This document shows positions 1 through 7,217 of a stretch of DNA of 64,000 nt, piece by piece. Origin of the DNA: Stutzerimonas xanthomarina (GTDB lineage Bacteria; Pseudomonadota; Gammaproteobacteria; Pseudomonadales; Pseudomonadaceae); the NCBI RefSeq assembly GCF_003935375.1, contig NZ_RHQM01000004.1, positions 248,001 to 312,000 of the forward strand, written 5' to 3'. The notes beneath the pieces were generated by a model, which was not told the DNA's origin, did not search any database, and worked only from the letters and a program-made list of their open reading frames with translations. The position numbers and the translations under genes are program-made. Positions within the stretch are counted from its first letter, which is position 1; each line of letters begins with the position of its first letter.

Positions 1-1
1 G

Positions 2-898
2 CTGGCCAGCGGCGAGACGATCAAGAGTCGCCATGTGGTGCTGGCGCTGGGGCACAGCTCCCGCGATACCGTGCGCATGCTGCATCGCCAGGGCGTGTTC
101 ACCGAGGCCAAGCCGTTTGCCATCGGTTTCCGCATCGAACACCCGCAGGGCATGATCGACCAAGCCCGGCTGGGCAAGTACGCCGGCCATCCGGAGCTGG
201 GTGCTGCGGACTACAAGCTGGTGTACCACGCCAAGAACGGCCGTGCGGTCTACAGCTTCTGCATGTGCCCGGGCGGCACCGTGGTGGCCGCCACGTCCGA
301 GCCGGGCCGCGTGGTGACCAACGGCATGAGCCAGTACTCGCGCAACGAACGCAATGCCAATGCCGGCATCGTCGTAGGCATCAACCCTGAGCAGGATTTC
401 CCCGGCGACCCGCTGGCCGGCGTGGAGCTGCAGGAGCGCCTGGAATCGCGCGCTTATGAGCTGGGTGGCAGCGATTACTGCGCACCCGCGCAATTGGTCG
501 GCGACTTCATTCGCGGCGTGCCGTCTACCGCGTTCGGCGAGGTCGAGCCCTCCTACAAACCGGGCGTGCGCCTGGGCGATCTGGCGCCGTCGCTGCCCGA
601 GTATGCCATCGAGGCGATCCGCGAAGCGCTGCCGGCGTTCGGCAAGCAGATCCGCGGCTTCGATCGTGCTGATGCGGTGCTTACCGGCATCGAAACCCGC
701 ACCTCGTCCCCGGTGCGTATCACCCGCGACAACGAAACATTGCAGAGTCTCAACCTGCGTGGCCTGTATCCGGCCGGTGAAGGCGCCGGTTACGCCGGCG
801 GCATTCTTTCGGCAGGCGTGGATGGCATCAAGGTTGCCGAGGCGCTGGCCAAGTCGATGCTGGCTGAAGTGGAACACACCGAAGTGCAGAGCAACTGA
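2..898 (+). CDS. FAD-dependent dehydrogenase (COG2509-type), 5' truncated by window edge
   Basis: The reading frame is open from base 2, so the first Met at base 35 is internal and the N-terminal FAD-binding part lies upstream of the window. What is visible is the C-terminal part of a two-dinucleotide-fold flavoprotein. It ends with a region around residues GLYPAGEGAGYAGGI near 755-805, the conserved C-terminal FAD-contacting segment of the NAD(P)/FAD-dependent proteins annotated as COG2509. The substrate is not known for this family. It lies 11 bp upstream of the RNA methyltransferase gene on the same strand, so the two may be co-transcribed. Family-level assignment is fairly secure; function is not. 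Confidence 0.8.
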   Translation: MASGETIKSRHVVLALGHSSRDTVRMLHRQGVFTEAKPFAIGFRIEHPQGMIDQARLGKYAGHPELGAADYKLVYHAKNGRAVYSFCMCPGGTVVAATSEPGRVVTNGMSQYSRNERNANAGIVVGINPEQDFPGDPLAGVELQERLESRAYELGGSDYCAPAQLVGDFIRGVPSTAFGEVEPSYKPGVRLGDLAPSLPEYAIEAIREALPAFGKQIRGFDRADAVLTGIETRTSSPVRITRDNETLQSLNLRGLYPAGEGAGYAGGILSAGVDGIKVAEALAKSMLAEVEHTEVQSN

Positions 899-909
899 GC
901 GCCGCCCTG

Positions 910-1641
910 ATGAAATTCGACGACATCAAGAAGCTGCACCAGAAAAAGTACCGGACCGAGTTCGGGCATTTTCTGGTGGAGGGCGAGCATCTGGTGCTGG
1001 AGCTGCAGAAGGCGGGCTTGCATAACCCGCTGCTGCAACGCAGCGAGCTGTATGTGACCAGCACCTACGAGCACTGGCAAAGCCCGTTCAAGACCCACCT
1101 GATCAGCGATCGCCAGATGGCGCAGATCGCCGATACCAAAACCCCCCAAGGCATCGTTGCGCTGGTGCCGATGCCAGCGACAGGCGCGCCGGTTGCTGCG
1201 CCCCTCGCGGGCGAGCGCGCCATCTACCTGCATGAAATCCAGGACCCGGGCAACCTCGGCACCATCCTGCGCACCCTGGCCTGGTTCGGCAATTTTCGCT
1301 GCCTGCTCAGCCCAGGCAGCGTCGACCCATACAACCCCAAGGTCGTGCGTTCGAGCATGGGCGCTATCTTTCATGCGCCAATGGAGCTGGATGTTGGACT
1401 GGATTCGTTGCACACCCGCTTCGAACGCATCGCCTGCCTGGATATGAGCGGCGAGCCGGTACAATCGGCGAGTTTCCGCGCCTTCGATTGCTACCTGTTC
1501 GGCAACGAAGCCCGCGGCGTGCCACGCGAACAGCTGGCCTCACTCAAAGCCCAGCCATTCACGATTCCTGGCTGCGGCGCCATCGAATCGCTGAACCTGG
1601 CGGCGACGGTGAACATGTGCACCTATGAACTGAGCCGGTAG
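910..1641 (+). CDS. SpoU/TrmH-family RNA 2'-O-methyltransferase
   Basis: This is a 243-residue protein of the SPOUT class that transfers methyl groups from S-adenosylmethionine to ribose 2'-OH in tRNA or rRNA. The N-terminal substrate-binding module is recognisable (KKYRTEFGHFLVEGEH, about residues 11-28). The knotted catalytic domain follows, with motif 1 near residue 118 (DPGNLGTILR), motif 2 (LFGNEARGVP, about 196-205) and motif 3 (IPGCGAIESLNLAATVN, about 216-232). The usual SLNVSVA is here SLNLAAT, a mild variation. Length is typical of the stand-alone TrmH/RlmB-like enzymes. The RNA target cannot be told from sequence. It follows the FAD protein after 11 bp. Confidence 0.85.
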   Translation: MKFDDIKKLHQKKYRTEFGHFLVEGEHLVLELQKAGLHNPLLQRSELYVTSTYEHWQSPFKTHLISDRQMAQIADTKTPQGIVALVPMPATGAPVAAPLAGERAIYLHEIQDPGNLGTILRTLAWFGNFRCLLSPGSVDPYNPKVVRSSMGAIFHAPMELDVGLDSLHTRFERIACLDMSGEPVQSASFRAFDCYLFGNEARGVPREQLASLKAQPFTIPGCGAIESLNLAATVNMCTYELSR

Positions 1642-1822
1642 CGCCAGCTTATCCGGCCATTGCGCGCCAGTCGTTCGCCAGCCTTCCGGCAAGCACGCAG
1701 CGCAAAAAAGAATCCGCCCTTTGCGCGAGTTAACAGTTTTGCGCTTGTCGCGGTGCCGGTCGATGACAGCCCTACGAGCCCCACGCATCATGCTCGCTCG
1801 ACCTCGTGCCGCAGGCCCTCGC

Positions 1823-2599
1823 ATGCAACCTACCCTTTCTGATTCATTGCTGGACTACGCCGGGCAAAGCTCGCCAGGGCGCAGGCGCAGCCATAATGAA
1901 GATGCACTGCTCTGCGCGCCGGAGCTGGGGCTCTGGGCCATCGCCGACGGCATGGGTGGGCATCAATGCGGGGAGGTTGCAAGCAGCCTGGCACTGTCTG
2001 CGCTGCAGCAGGCGATCGAGGACGGCGATCCGCTGCAGACAGCGGTTCAGCACGCCAACCAGGCAGTACTTGACGCGGCTGTGGACGACGGCATGGGCAC
2101 CACGCTGGTCGCAGCACATTTCAAGGGTGCCGACTTCGAACTCACCTGGGTCGGCGACAGCCGCGCCTATCTGGTCACCGCCAACGGTATCGAGCAGCTT
2201 ACGCGGGACCATAGTTGGGTGCAGATGATGATCGACGCCGGGGAGCTGAAGCCGGCCGAGGCTCAAGGCCACGCCTGGCGCAACATCATCCTGCGCTGCC
2301 TGGGACGCGAGGCGCCGCTGGAAGTCGGTGTCCACAGCGGCACCCTCAAGCCCGGCGAGCTGCTGCTGCTATGCAGTGACGGCCTGACCAACGAGCTGAC
2401 CGACGCGCAGATCCATGCCAGCTGCACCTTTGCCGATACCCTCGAGAACCTGGTGGAACAGCTGATCGACCAGGCCAATGAACATGGCGGCCGCGACAAC
2501 ATCTCCTGCATCGTGATCGGCCGCACCGCCCCCCTCCCGGCGGCCGAGTCCCGCGGGCGGCGCTTCATCAACATGCTGTTAAAACCCCTCAAGTCGTAA
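1823..2599 (+). CDS. PP2C-family Ser/Thr protein phosphatase (Stp1/PppA-like)
   Basis: This 258-residue cytoplasmic metal-dependent phosphatase removes phosphate from Ser/Thr. PP2C motifs are in order: NEDALL (first metal Asp), IADGMGGH, GMGTTLVAA, WVGDSRAYL, LLLCSDGLTNEL and GGRDNISCIVI. The frame is open further upstream, but the Met at 1823 places the first motif at the usual distance from the N terminus. No strong ribosome-binding site decides the start. It lies 19 bp before a transmembrane Ser/Thr kinase gene, followed by an FHA gene. This is the kinase/phosphatase/phospho-reader trio seen in type VI secretion post-translational control, but no secretion genes are visible here. It is presumably the antagonist of the neighbouring kinase. 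Confidence 0.88.
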   Translation: MQPTLSDSLLDYAGQSSPGRRRSHNEDALLCAPELGLWAIADGMGGHQCGEVASSLALSALQQAIEDGDPLQTAVQHANQAVLDAAVDDGMGTTLVAAHFKGADFELTWVGDSRAYLVTANGIEQLTRDHSWVQMMIDAGELKPAEAQGHAWRNIILRCLGREAPLEVGVHSGTLKPGELLLLCSDGLTNELTDAQIHASCTFADTLENLVEQLIDQANEHGGRDNISCIVIGRTAPLPAAESRGRRFINMLLKPLKS

Positions 2600-2618
2600 G
2601 CAAGCGCGAGTTTCTACA

Positions 2619-4166
2619 ATGCATCGGATGCTGGAAATACCGGGCTATCGCCTGCACAAGCGGCTCGGAAAAGGCGGAATGGCCGAGGTCTATCTGGCCA
2701 CCCAGCTGTCGCTGGATCGCGAGGTGGCCGTCAAGGTGCTGCTGCGCACGGAAGATGCAGCGTTCACCGAGCGCTTCATCCAGGAAGGCCATATCGTCGC
2801 CTCGCTGCGCCACCCGGCCATTATCACCATCCACGACATCGGCCAGATCGCCGATGGCCGGCACTACCTGGCCATGGAATACCTCGGCGGCGGCGACCTG
2901 GCGCAACACCGCGGCATCGTCTTCTCGCCATCGCGCGCGCTGGACATCATCCGTCAGCTGGCCGGCGGCCTGGCGGTGGTGCACGACGGCGGGCTAGTCC
3001 ATAGAGACGTGAAGCCAGCCAATATCCTCTTCCGTGACGACGGCAGCGTGGTGCTCACCGACTTCGGCGTAGCCAAGGCCGTAGAGCTGGATAACGAGCT
3101 CACCCACTTCGGCATCGCCGTCGGCAGCCCTGCCTACAGCAGCCCGGAGCAGGCCCAGTGCCAGCCACTCGATGCCCGCAGCGACATCTACAGCCTCGGC
3201 GTGATACTCGCCGAGATGCTCACCGGGACCAACCCGTTTCGCGCCAGCAGCTATCCGCAAACCGTGCTCAACCACCTGCAGATGCCCTTGCCGCAACTGC
3301 CGCCAGCGCTCGCGCCCTACCAGCCACTGCTCGACCGCATGCTGGCCAAGCAGCCGGATGAGCGCTTCGGCAATTGCCGTGAGCTGCTGGCGGCCATCGA
3401 CACGCTCACCGAGCCGGACATGGACCAGACCCGCATCGCACCGGCGGCATTCATCGAGGCGCCGACCAGACGCCGCCGTCGCCGTCGTGGCATCGGCCGC
3501 TGGGCGGTGATCGGTGCGGCGCTGATCGTGACAGTCGCAGCATTGGCCGCCGGCGGCTACCAGTGGCTGCAATACAGCCGCATCAACGACTACCTCACGC
3601 GCGCCGAGGCACGCCTGGATGAGGGGCAACTGACTGCACCGGCGTTCGACAATGCCGACTATTACTACCGCCAGGCCCTGCGCCTGGATTCGGACAATGT
3701 CGAGGCCCTCGACGGCATACGCCGCGTGCTCGATGCGCGCATCGCCCAGGCACTGGAACTGGCGGCGCAACGGCTGGCAAACGATCAGTTGCTGCAACCC
3801 GCCGAAGACAGCGCGGTGCACTACTACCAGCAGGTGCTGGGCTGGTTGCCGGAAAACGAGGTGGCCCGCAACGGGCTGGTACAGGTCAGCGAGCGTTATG
3901 TCGAGCTAGCCGAAGCAGCCTACGGGCGCCGCGAGTTCGCCCTTGCGCTGGAGTACATCCAGCAGGGGCTGGAAGCCACCCCGGACTATGCGCCCCTGCT
4001 CGCGCTGCACGACGCGCATGCTCAGCGGGTTGCCAAGGCCCGGGCGCCGCGCCCGGTGAAACGCACAACGGCCAGCACCTCACGCGCCGCGCCGACCAAC
4101 ACGCAGACCTCGCAAGCGCCGGCCAACCCGGTCAAGCGCCTGTGGAACCGGATATTCAACCAATAA
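2619..4166 (+). CDS. Transmembrane Ser/Thr protein kinase (Hanks type) with periplasmic repeat region
   Basis: A 515-residue eukaryotic-like kinase. Residues about 10-262 form the kinase domain: glycine loop LGKGGMAEVYLA (16-27), catalytic Lys39 in VAVKV, HRD at 128-130 (LVHRDVKPAN), DFG at 148-150 and the SPEQ activation-segment end near 175. An Arg run (284-290) precedes a single membrane helix at about 294-317. The remaining ~195 residues should be outside the inner membrane; they are helical and TPR-like (YYYRQALRLDSDNVEAL, YYQQVLGWLPENEVA), then Ala/Pro/Thr-rich. All catalytic residues are present. The gene sits 19 bp after the PP2C phosphatase and 57 bp before the FHA gene. It resembles Stk1/PpkA kinases but has a TPR-like tail instead of the vWA domain of PpkA. 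Confidence 0.9.
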   Translation: MHRMLEIPGYRLHKRLGKGGMAEVYLATQLSLDREVAVKVLLRTEDAAFTERFIQEGHIVASLRHPAIITIHDIGQIADGRHYLAMEYLGGGDLAQHRGIVFSPSRALDIIRQLAGGLAVVHDGGLVHRDVKPANILFRDDGSVVLTDFGVAKAVELDNELTHFGIAVGSPAYSSPEQAQCQPLDARSDIYSLGVILAEMLTGTNPFRASSYPQTVLNHLQMPLPQLPPALAPYQPLLDRMLAKQPDERFGNCRELLAAIDTLTEPDMDQTRIAPAAFIEAPTRRRRRRRGIGRWAVIGAALIVTVAALAAGGYQWLQYSRINDYLTRAEARLDEGQLTAPAFDNADYYYRQALRLDSDNVEALDGIRRVLDARIAQALELAAQRLANDQLLQPAEDSAVHYYQQVLGWLPENEVARNGLVQVSERYVELAEAAYGRREFALALEYIQQGLEATPDYAPLLALHDAHAQRVAKARAPRPVKRTTASTSRAAPTNTQTSQAPANPVKRLWNRIFNQ

Positions 4167-4223
4167 TTCGCCGAGCGCCGTTCGGCTCAGACCGTCGCCC
4201 ACTCCGCTAAAAGGTACCGCGCC

Positions 4224-5081
4224 ATGCTCAGGATCCACTTCGCTGACAATCGCCAAAGTCCGGTCTGGCTTGCCGATGAACGCTTCACCCTCGGTTCGGA
4301 CCGCAGCAACAAGCTGGTGGCCAACGACGCCGGAGTCGCGCCATTTCACGCCGAACTGCTGCTGGAAAACCGCTTCTATTACCTCACCGACCTCGGCACG
4401 CCTGGCGGCACCTACGTCAATGACGAGAAGGTCGGCGAGCGCTACCAGATTCGTTCCGGCGACCGCCTGCGCCTGGGCGCGCTGGAACTGCAGATCGTCG
4501 ATCCGGCCAAGGCCGGCACCAAGGTGGCGAGCGCCCCGCGCTGGCTGTTGCAGGTGGTCAAGGGCGAGAACCAGGGCCACAAGTACCACATCACTGGCTC
4601 GATGACCTTCGGCCGCTCGGTCAAATGCGAGCTCTGCTTCAGCGATGCGGAACTGTCCCGCCGCCACGCCGAGTTCTACCTCAAGGGCGATGTGCTGGAA
4701 GTGAAGGACCTGGCCTCAGCCAACGGCCTGCTGGTGAACCGCGAGAAGGTCACGACCGCTGTGCTGCAGCCGGACGACCAGATCCAGCTGGGCAATACCA
4801 CACTGCTGGTGATCGGGCCTAAGGTCAGCACCCCGGAAGTCGTCGACGAAGACGCTACCGTATTCGTCCGCGCCACCGACCTGCCCGCCACGGTCGCCCC
4901 CCAGCCGAAACCTTCCCGCCCCCGTCCTGCCACGCCAAACCCGCTGCATGTCGCCACGCCTCAAGCGACCGCTGCTACAGCCGCCACGGAAAGTCCACGA
5001 AAAGCCTGGCGTGTCACCGCGCTGCTTGGCGTGCTGGCCCTGGCCATCGTCGCGGGCCTCATCGGACAGCGGATGATGTAG
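4224..5081 (+). CDS. Tandem FHA-domain membrane protein
   Basis: A 285-residue protein with two forkhead-associated domains. The second (about 105-200) has the phosphothreonine-binding set: Gly130-Arg131, SRRH at 145-148, and Asn167-Gly168. The first (about 8-93) is degenerate: GSDRSNK replaces the GR start and FHAEL replaces SRxH, so it probably does not bind phosphopeptide. A Pro/Ala/Thr-rich linker (about 205-260) leads to a C-terminal membrane helix (about 264-283) ending at Arg-Met-Met, so the protein is tail-anchored with FHA domains in the cytoplasm. It is likely the phospho-reader for the upstream kinase. It differs from type VI Fha1 proteins, which have one FHA domain. Confidence 0.85.
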   Translation: MLRIHFADNRQSPVWLADERFTLGSDRSNKLVANDAGVAPFHAELLLENRFYYLTDLGTPGGTYVNDEKVGERYQIRSGDRLRLGALELQIVDPAKAGTKVASAPRWLLQVVKGENQGHKYHITGSMTFGRSVKCELCFSDAELSRRHAEFYLKGDVLEVKDLASANGLLVNREKVTTAVLQPDDQIQLGNTTLLVIGPKVSTPEVVDEDATVFVRATDLPATVAPQPKPSRPRPATPNPLHVATPQATAATAATESPRKAWRVTALLGVLALAIVAGLIGQRMM

Positions 5082-5141
5082 CGGTAGCGGCCGCTTCGTT
5101 GGAGTGCAGGACAATTGCTGCGCGGCCGCAGACCGGGACGG

Positions 5142-6155
5142 TCAGTGTTGTGAATATTCAGCCGAGTCGCCGTAAACGTCGCGCCAGCTCCAGCCATCCG
5201 ACTGGAGCATGGTGCCCAGCGGCTGACGGCGCTCATCCAGCTCCCCGACGGCGGCGCGGCTTTCATCCAGCGGTATCGACGCAGCCTCAAGCGGTGCCAG
5301 GTCGACAATTCCAAGCTCGACGTTCGCGCGAGCGCGGCCAAGGTAGCTCGAACGCTGCAGCTCGATATGCCGTACCAGCGCCGCAGCCAGCATCTGCTGC
5401 TTGAGACGCTCCTGCGGAACCGCGCGGGAGACGCCATCCAGTAGCCGCAGAACCTCATCGAGCGTGGCGATCGCCGGAATCACGTTCTTGCCCGCATCGC
5501 TGTTGTGAAAGCACTGGATCACGGGGTACGCGTGGTGATTCAAGGTGTGCTGGACCAGCAGCTGGCGCAAGTCCGAGGCATGGTCGTAGAAGGCGGAAAA
5601 GTCCGAGCCGTTCCAGCTGTTGACGATGATCTCCTGCGGAGTCCTGCCCATACTGCTGACCAGCAGGCTGAGCTGGTTCTGCAGGCTCACCGCCGACAGC
5701 ACAGGCACGATGTAGGTAATGGCCGCGGTAATGAATGTCAGCCCGCAGAATGCCGCCGCACTGGTCAGCACGCGCCAGCCGTCGGCGGATGCGGCGTAGT
5801 CCCCAACGCCCAGCGTCGAGAGCGTGAAACCGGCGTAGTAGAAGGTTTCCCACAGGTCGGCCGGCATCCTGGTGGTGCCGTCGACGACGGACCCTGGATG
5901 GGAGGCGAGTACCAGAAACAGACTCACCCAGAGGCCGGCGATCCAGCTCATCAGTACCGAGAGCACGACGAACTGGCCGGCATACTCCAGCCATTTGGAG
6001 CGCCCGCGCCGACGCGCCATATTGAAGAAGCACGCCCATACCACGCGCGTGACACCGTTGGTGAGCATCCCGCCACCGCGGGTCGAAAGTGTGGTCTTGA
6101 TGATGTCTGCTGCGGTAAAGAGAAACAGCAGGATGCCGAGGATCAGTAGCGCCAT
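5142..6155 (-). CDS. Two-TM potassium-channel-like membrane protein
   Basis: A protein of about 337 residues from the ATG at 6155. A longer GTG start at 6221 is possible but has no better ribosome-binding site. It has an N-terminal hydrophobic helix, a second helix (about 56-83), a pore-loop-like segment with STLGVGDY, and a following helix (CGLTFITAAITYIVPVLSAV). The selectivity-filter-like GVGDY resembles the GYGD/GVGD filter of K+ channels (Ion_trans_2), but selectivity is inferred only. About 150 cytoplasmic residues follow with no domain I recognise. It converges with the FHA gene and is not obviously part of another operon. Confidence 0.65.
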   Translation of the reverse strand: MALLILGILLFLFTAADIIKTTLSTRGGGMLTNGVTRVVWACFFNMARRRGRSKWLEYAGQFVVLSVLMSWIAGLWVSLFLVLASHPGSVVDGTTRMPADLWETFYYAGFTLSTLGVGDYAASADGWRVLTSAAAFCGLTFITAAITYIVPVLSAVSLQNQLSLLVSSMGRTPQEIIVNSWNGSDFSAFYDHASDLRQLLVQHTLNHHAYPVIQCFHNSDAGKNVIPAIATLDEVLRLLDGVSRAVPQERLKQQMLAAALVRHIELQRSSYLGRARANVELGIVDLAPLEAASIPLDESRAAVGELDERRQPLGTMLQSDGWSWRDVYGDSAEYSQH

Positions 6156-6276
6156 GGGTCGATGCTTCGCTCCGTTAATCGGTTCTCCGATTAGGAAAAG
6201 AGCGACGCGCCACAAGTTCACCCAACGTAGCGCCTACCCTGCCGCGCCTGAGGCAATCGCCCTGCGTTAATCGTGT

Positions 6277-7179
6277 CTAAGCTGCCCGAGCCCTGCTACG
6301 ACGCAACGCCACCATTCCCTCCACGACCAGCAGCCCGATCGCGGCCCAGATCGTTGCGTAGGTCAGCCACTGGTCCGGCGCGATGCTCTCGCCGAGCAAC
6401 AGCGCCACGACCACCAGCAGTACCGGTTCGACATAGCTGAGCAGGCCGAACAGGGTCAGGCTGAGGTATTTGCTGGCGTTGATCATCAGCCCCAACGCCA
6501 GTGCGCTTAGCGCGCCCAGGCCGGCGATCAGCAAGCACAGGCGGGGACTGTCGACGAGCAGGCTCAAGGTGTCACCGCTGCCCAGGGCGAACGCCGCGGC
6601 AACCGGCAGGCTGATGACCAGATCCAGCCACAGGCCACCCAGGTTGGCTGTGCCGCTCCAGCGCCGCAGGACGAAGTAGCCTGGGTAGCCAAGCGCGACG
6701 GCCAGCACCGGCCAGGACAGCGACGACGCCAGCAGCAACTGGTTGCCGACCCCTACAGCCGCCAGCAGACAGGCCAGACGTTGCAGCCGGCTGATCGCCT
6801 CGCCGAAGACCAGCCGCCCGGTAAGCACCAGCGTCAGCGGCAGCAGAAAGTAGCCAAGCGAGACGTCCAGGCCGTGGCCGTTGATCGGCGCCCACATGAA
6901 CAGCCAGAGTTGCAGACCGACCAGCGCCGAGGACAGCGGCAGCGCGAGCCACAGTCGCGCCTCTGCCGGTACGCGCACCAGGATCTCGCGGACCTCGCCC
7001 CAGCGACCGATGGCTAGCAGTAGCAACGCCAGGCAGGGTGCGGTGAGCAGAATGCGCCAGCCGTAGATCTGTTGACCGCTCAACGGCTCGAGCAACGAGG
7101 TGTAGTAGTACAGCGTTGCGAAGAGCGTCGATGCGGCGAGCGAGCCAGCGACGCCCGCCAGTCTGTTGCGAGTTTCCAT
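6277..7179 (-). CDS. rarD: RarD-like EamA/DMT-family transporter
   Basis: A 300-residue inner-membrane protein with about ten hydrophobic helices in two EamA repeats. RarD-type signatures are visible: YGWRILLTAPCL near residue 40, VSLGYFLLPLTLVLTGRLVF in the middle, and LFGLLSYVEPVLL near the end. The ATG at 7179 is chosen because AGGA lies six bases upstream; the frame is open further. It begins 38 bp downstream of the hrpA stop on the same strand and may be read from the hrpA transcript. RarD proteins are linked by name to chloramphenicol sensitivity, but the real substrate is unknown. Confidence 0.75.
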   Translation of the reverse strand: METRNRLAGVAGSLAASTLFATLYYYTSLLEPLSGQQIYGWRILLTAPCLALLLLAIGRWGEVREILVRVPAEARLWLALPLSSALVGLQLWLFMWAPINGHGLDVSLGYFLLPLTLVLTGRLVFGEAISRLQRLACLLAAVGVGNQLLLASSLSWPVLAVALGYPGYFVLRRWSGTANLGGLWLDLVISLPVAAAFALGSGDTLSLLVDSPRLCLLIAGLGALSALALGLMINASKYLSLTLFGLLSYVEPVLLVVVALLLGESIAPDQWLTYATIWAAIGLLVVEGMVALRRSRARAA

Positions 7180-7217
7180 GGGCTTCCTGCGAGTGACGAT
7201 TCGTGCCAGCCCCGACC

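Noticed and set aside
1823-5081. Type VI secretion locus
   Set aside because: Kinase, phosphatase and FHA genes are there, but no tss structural gene is visible within the window.
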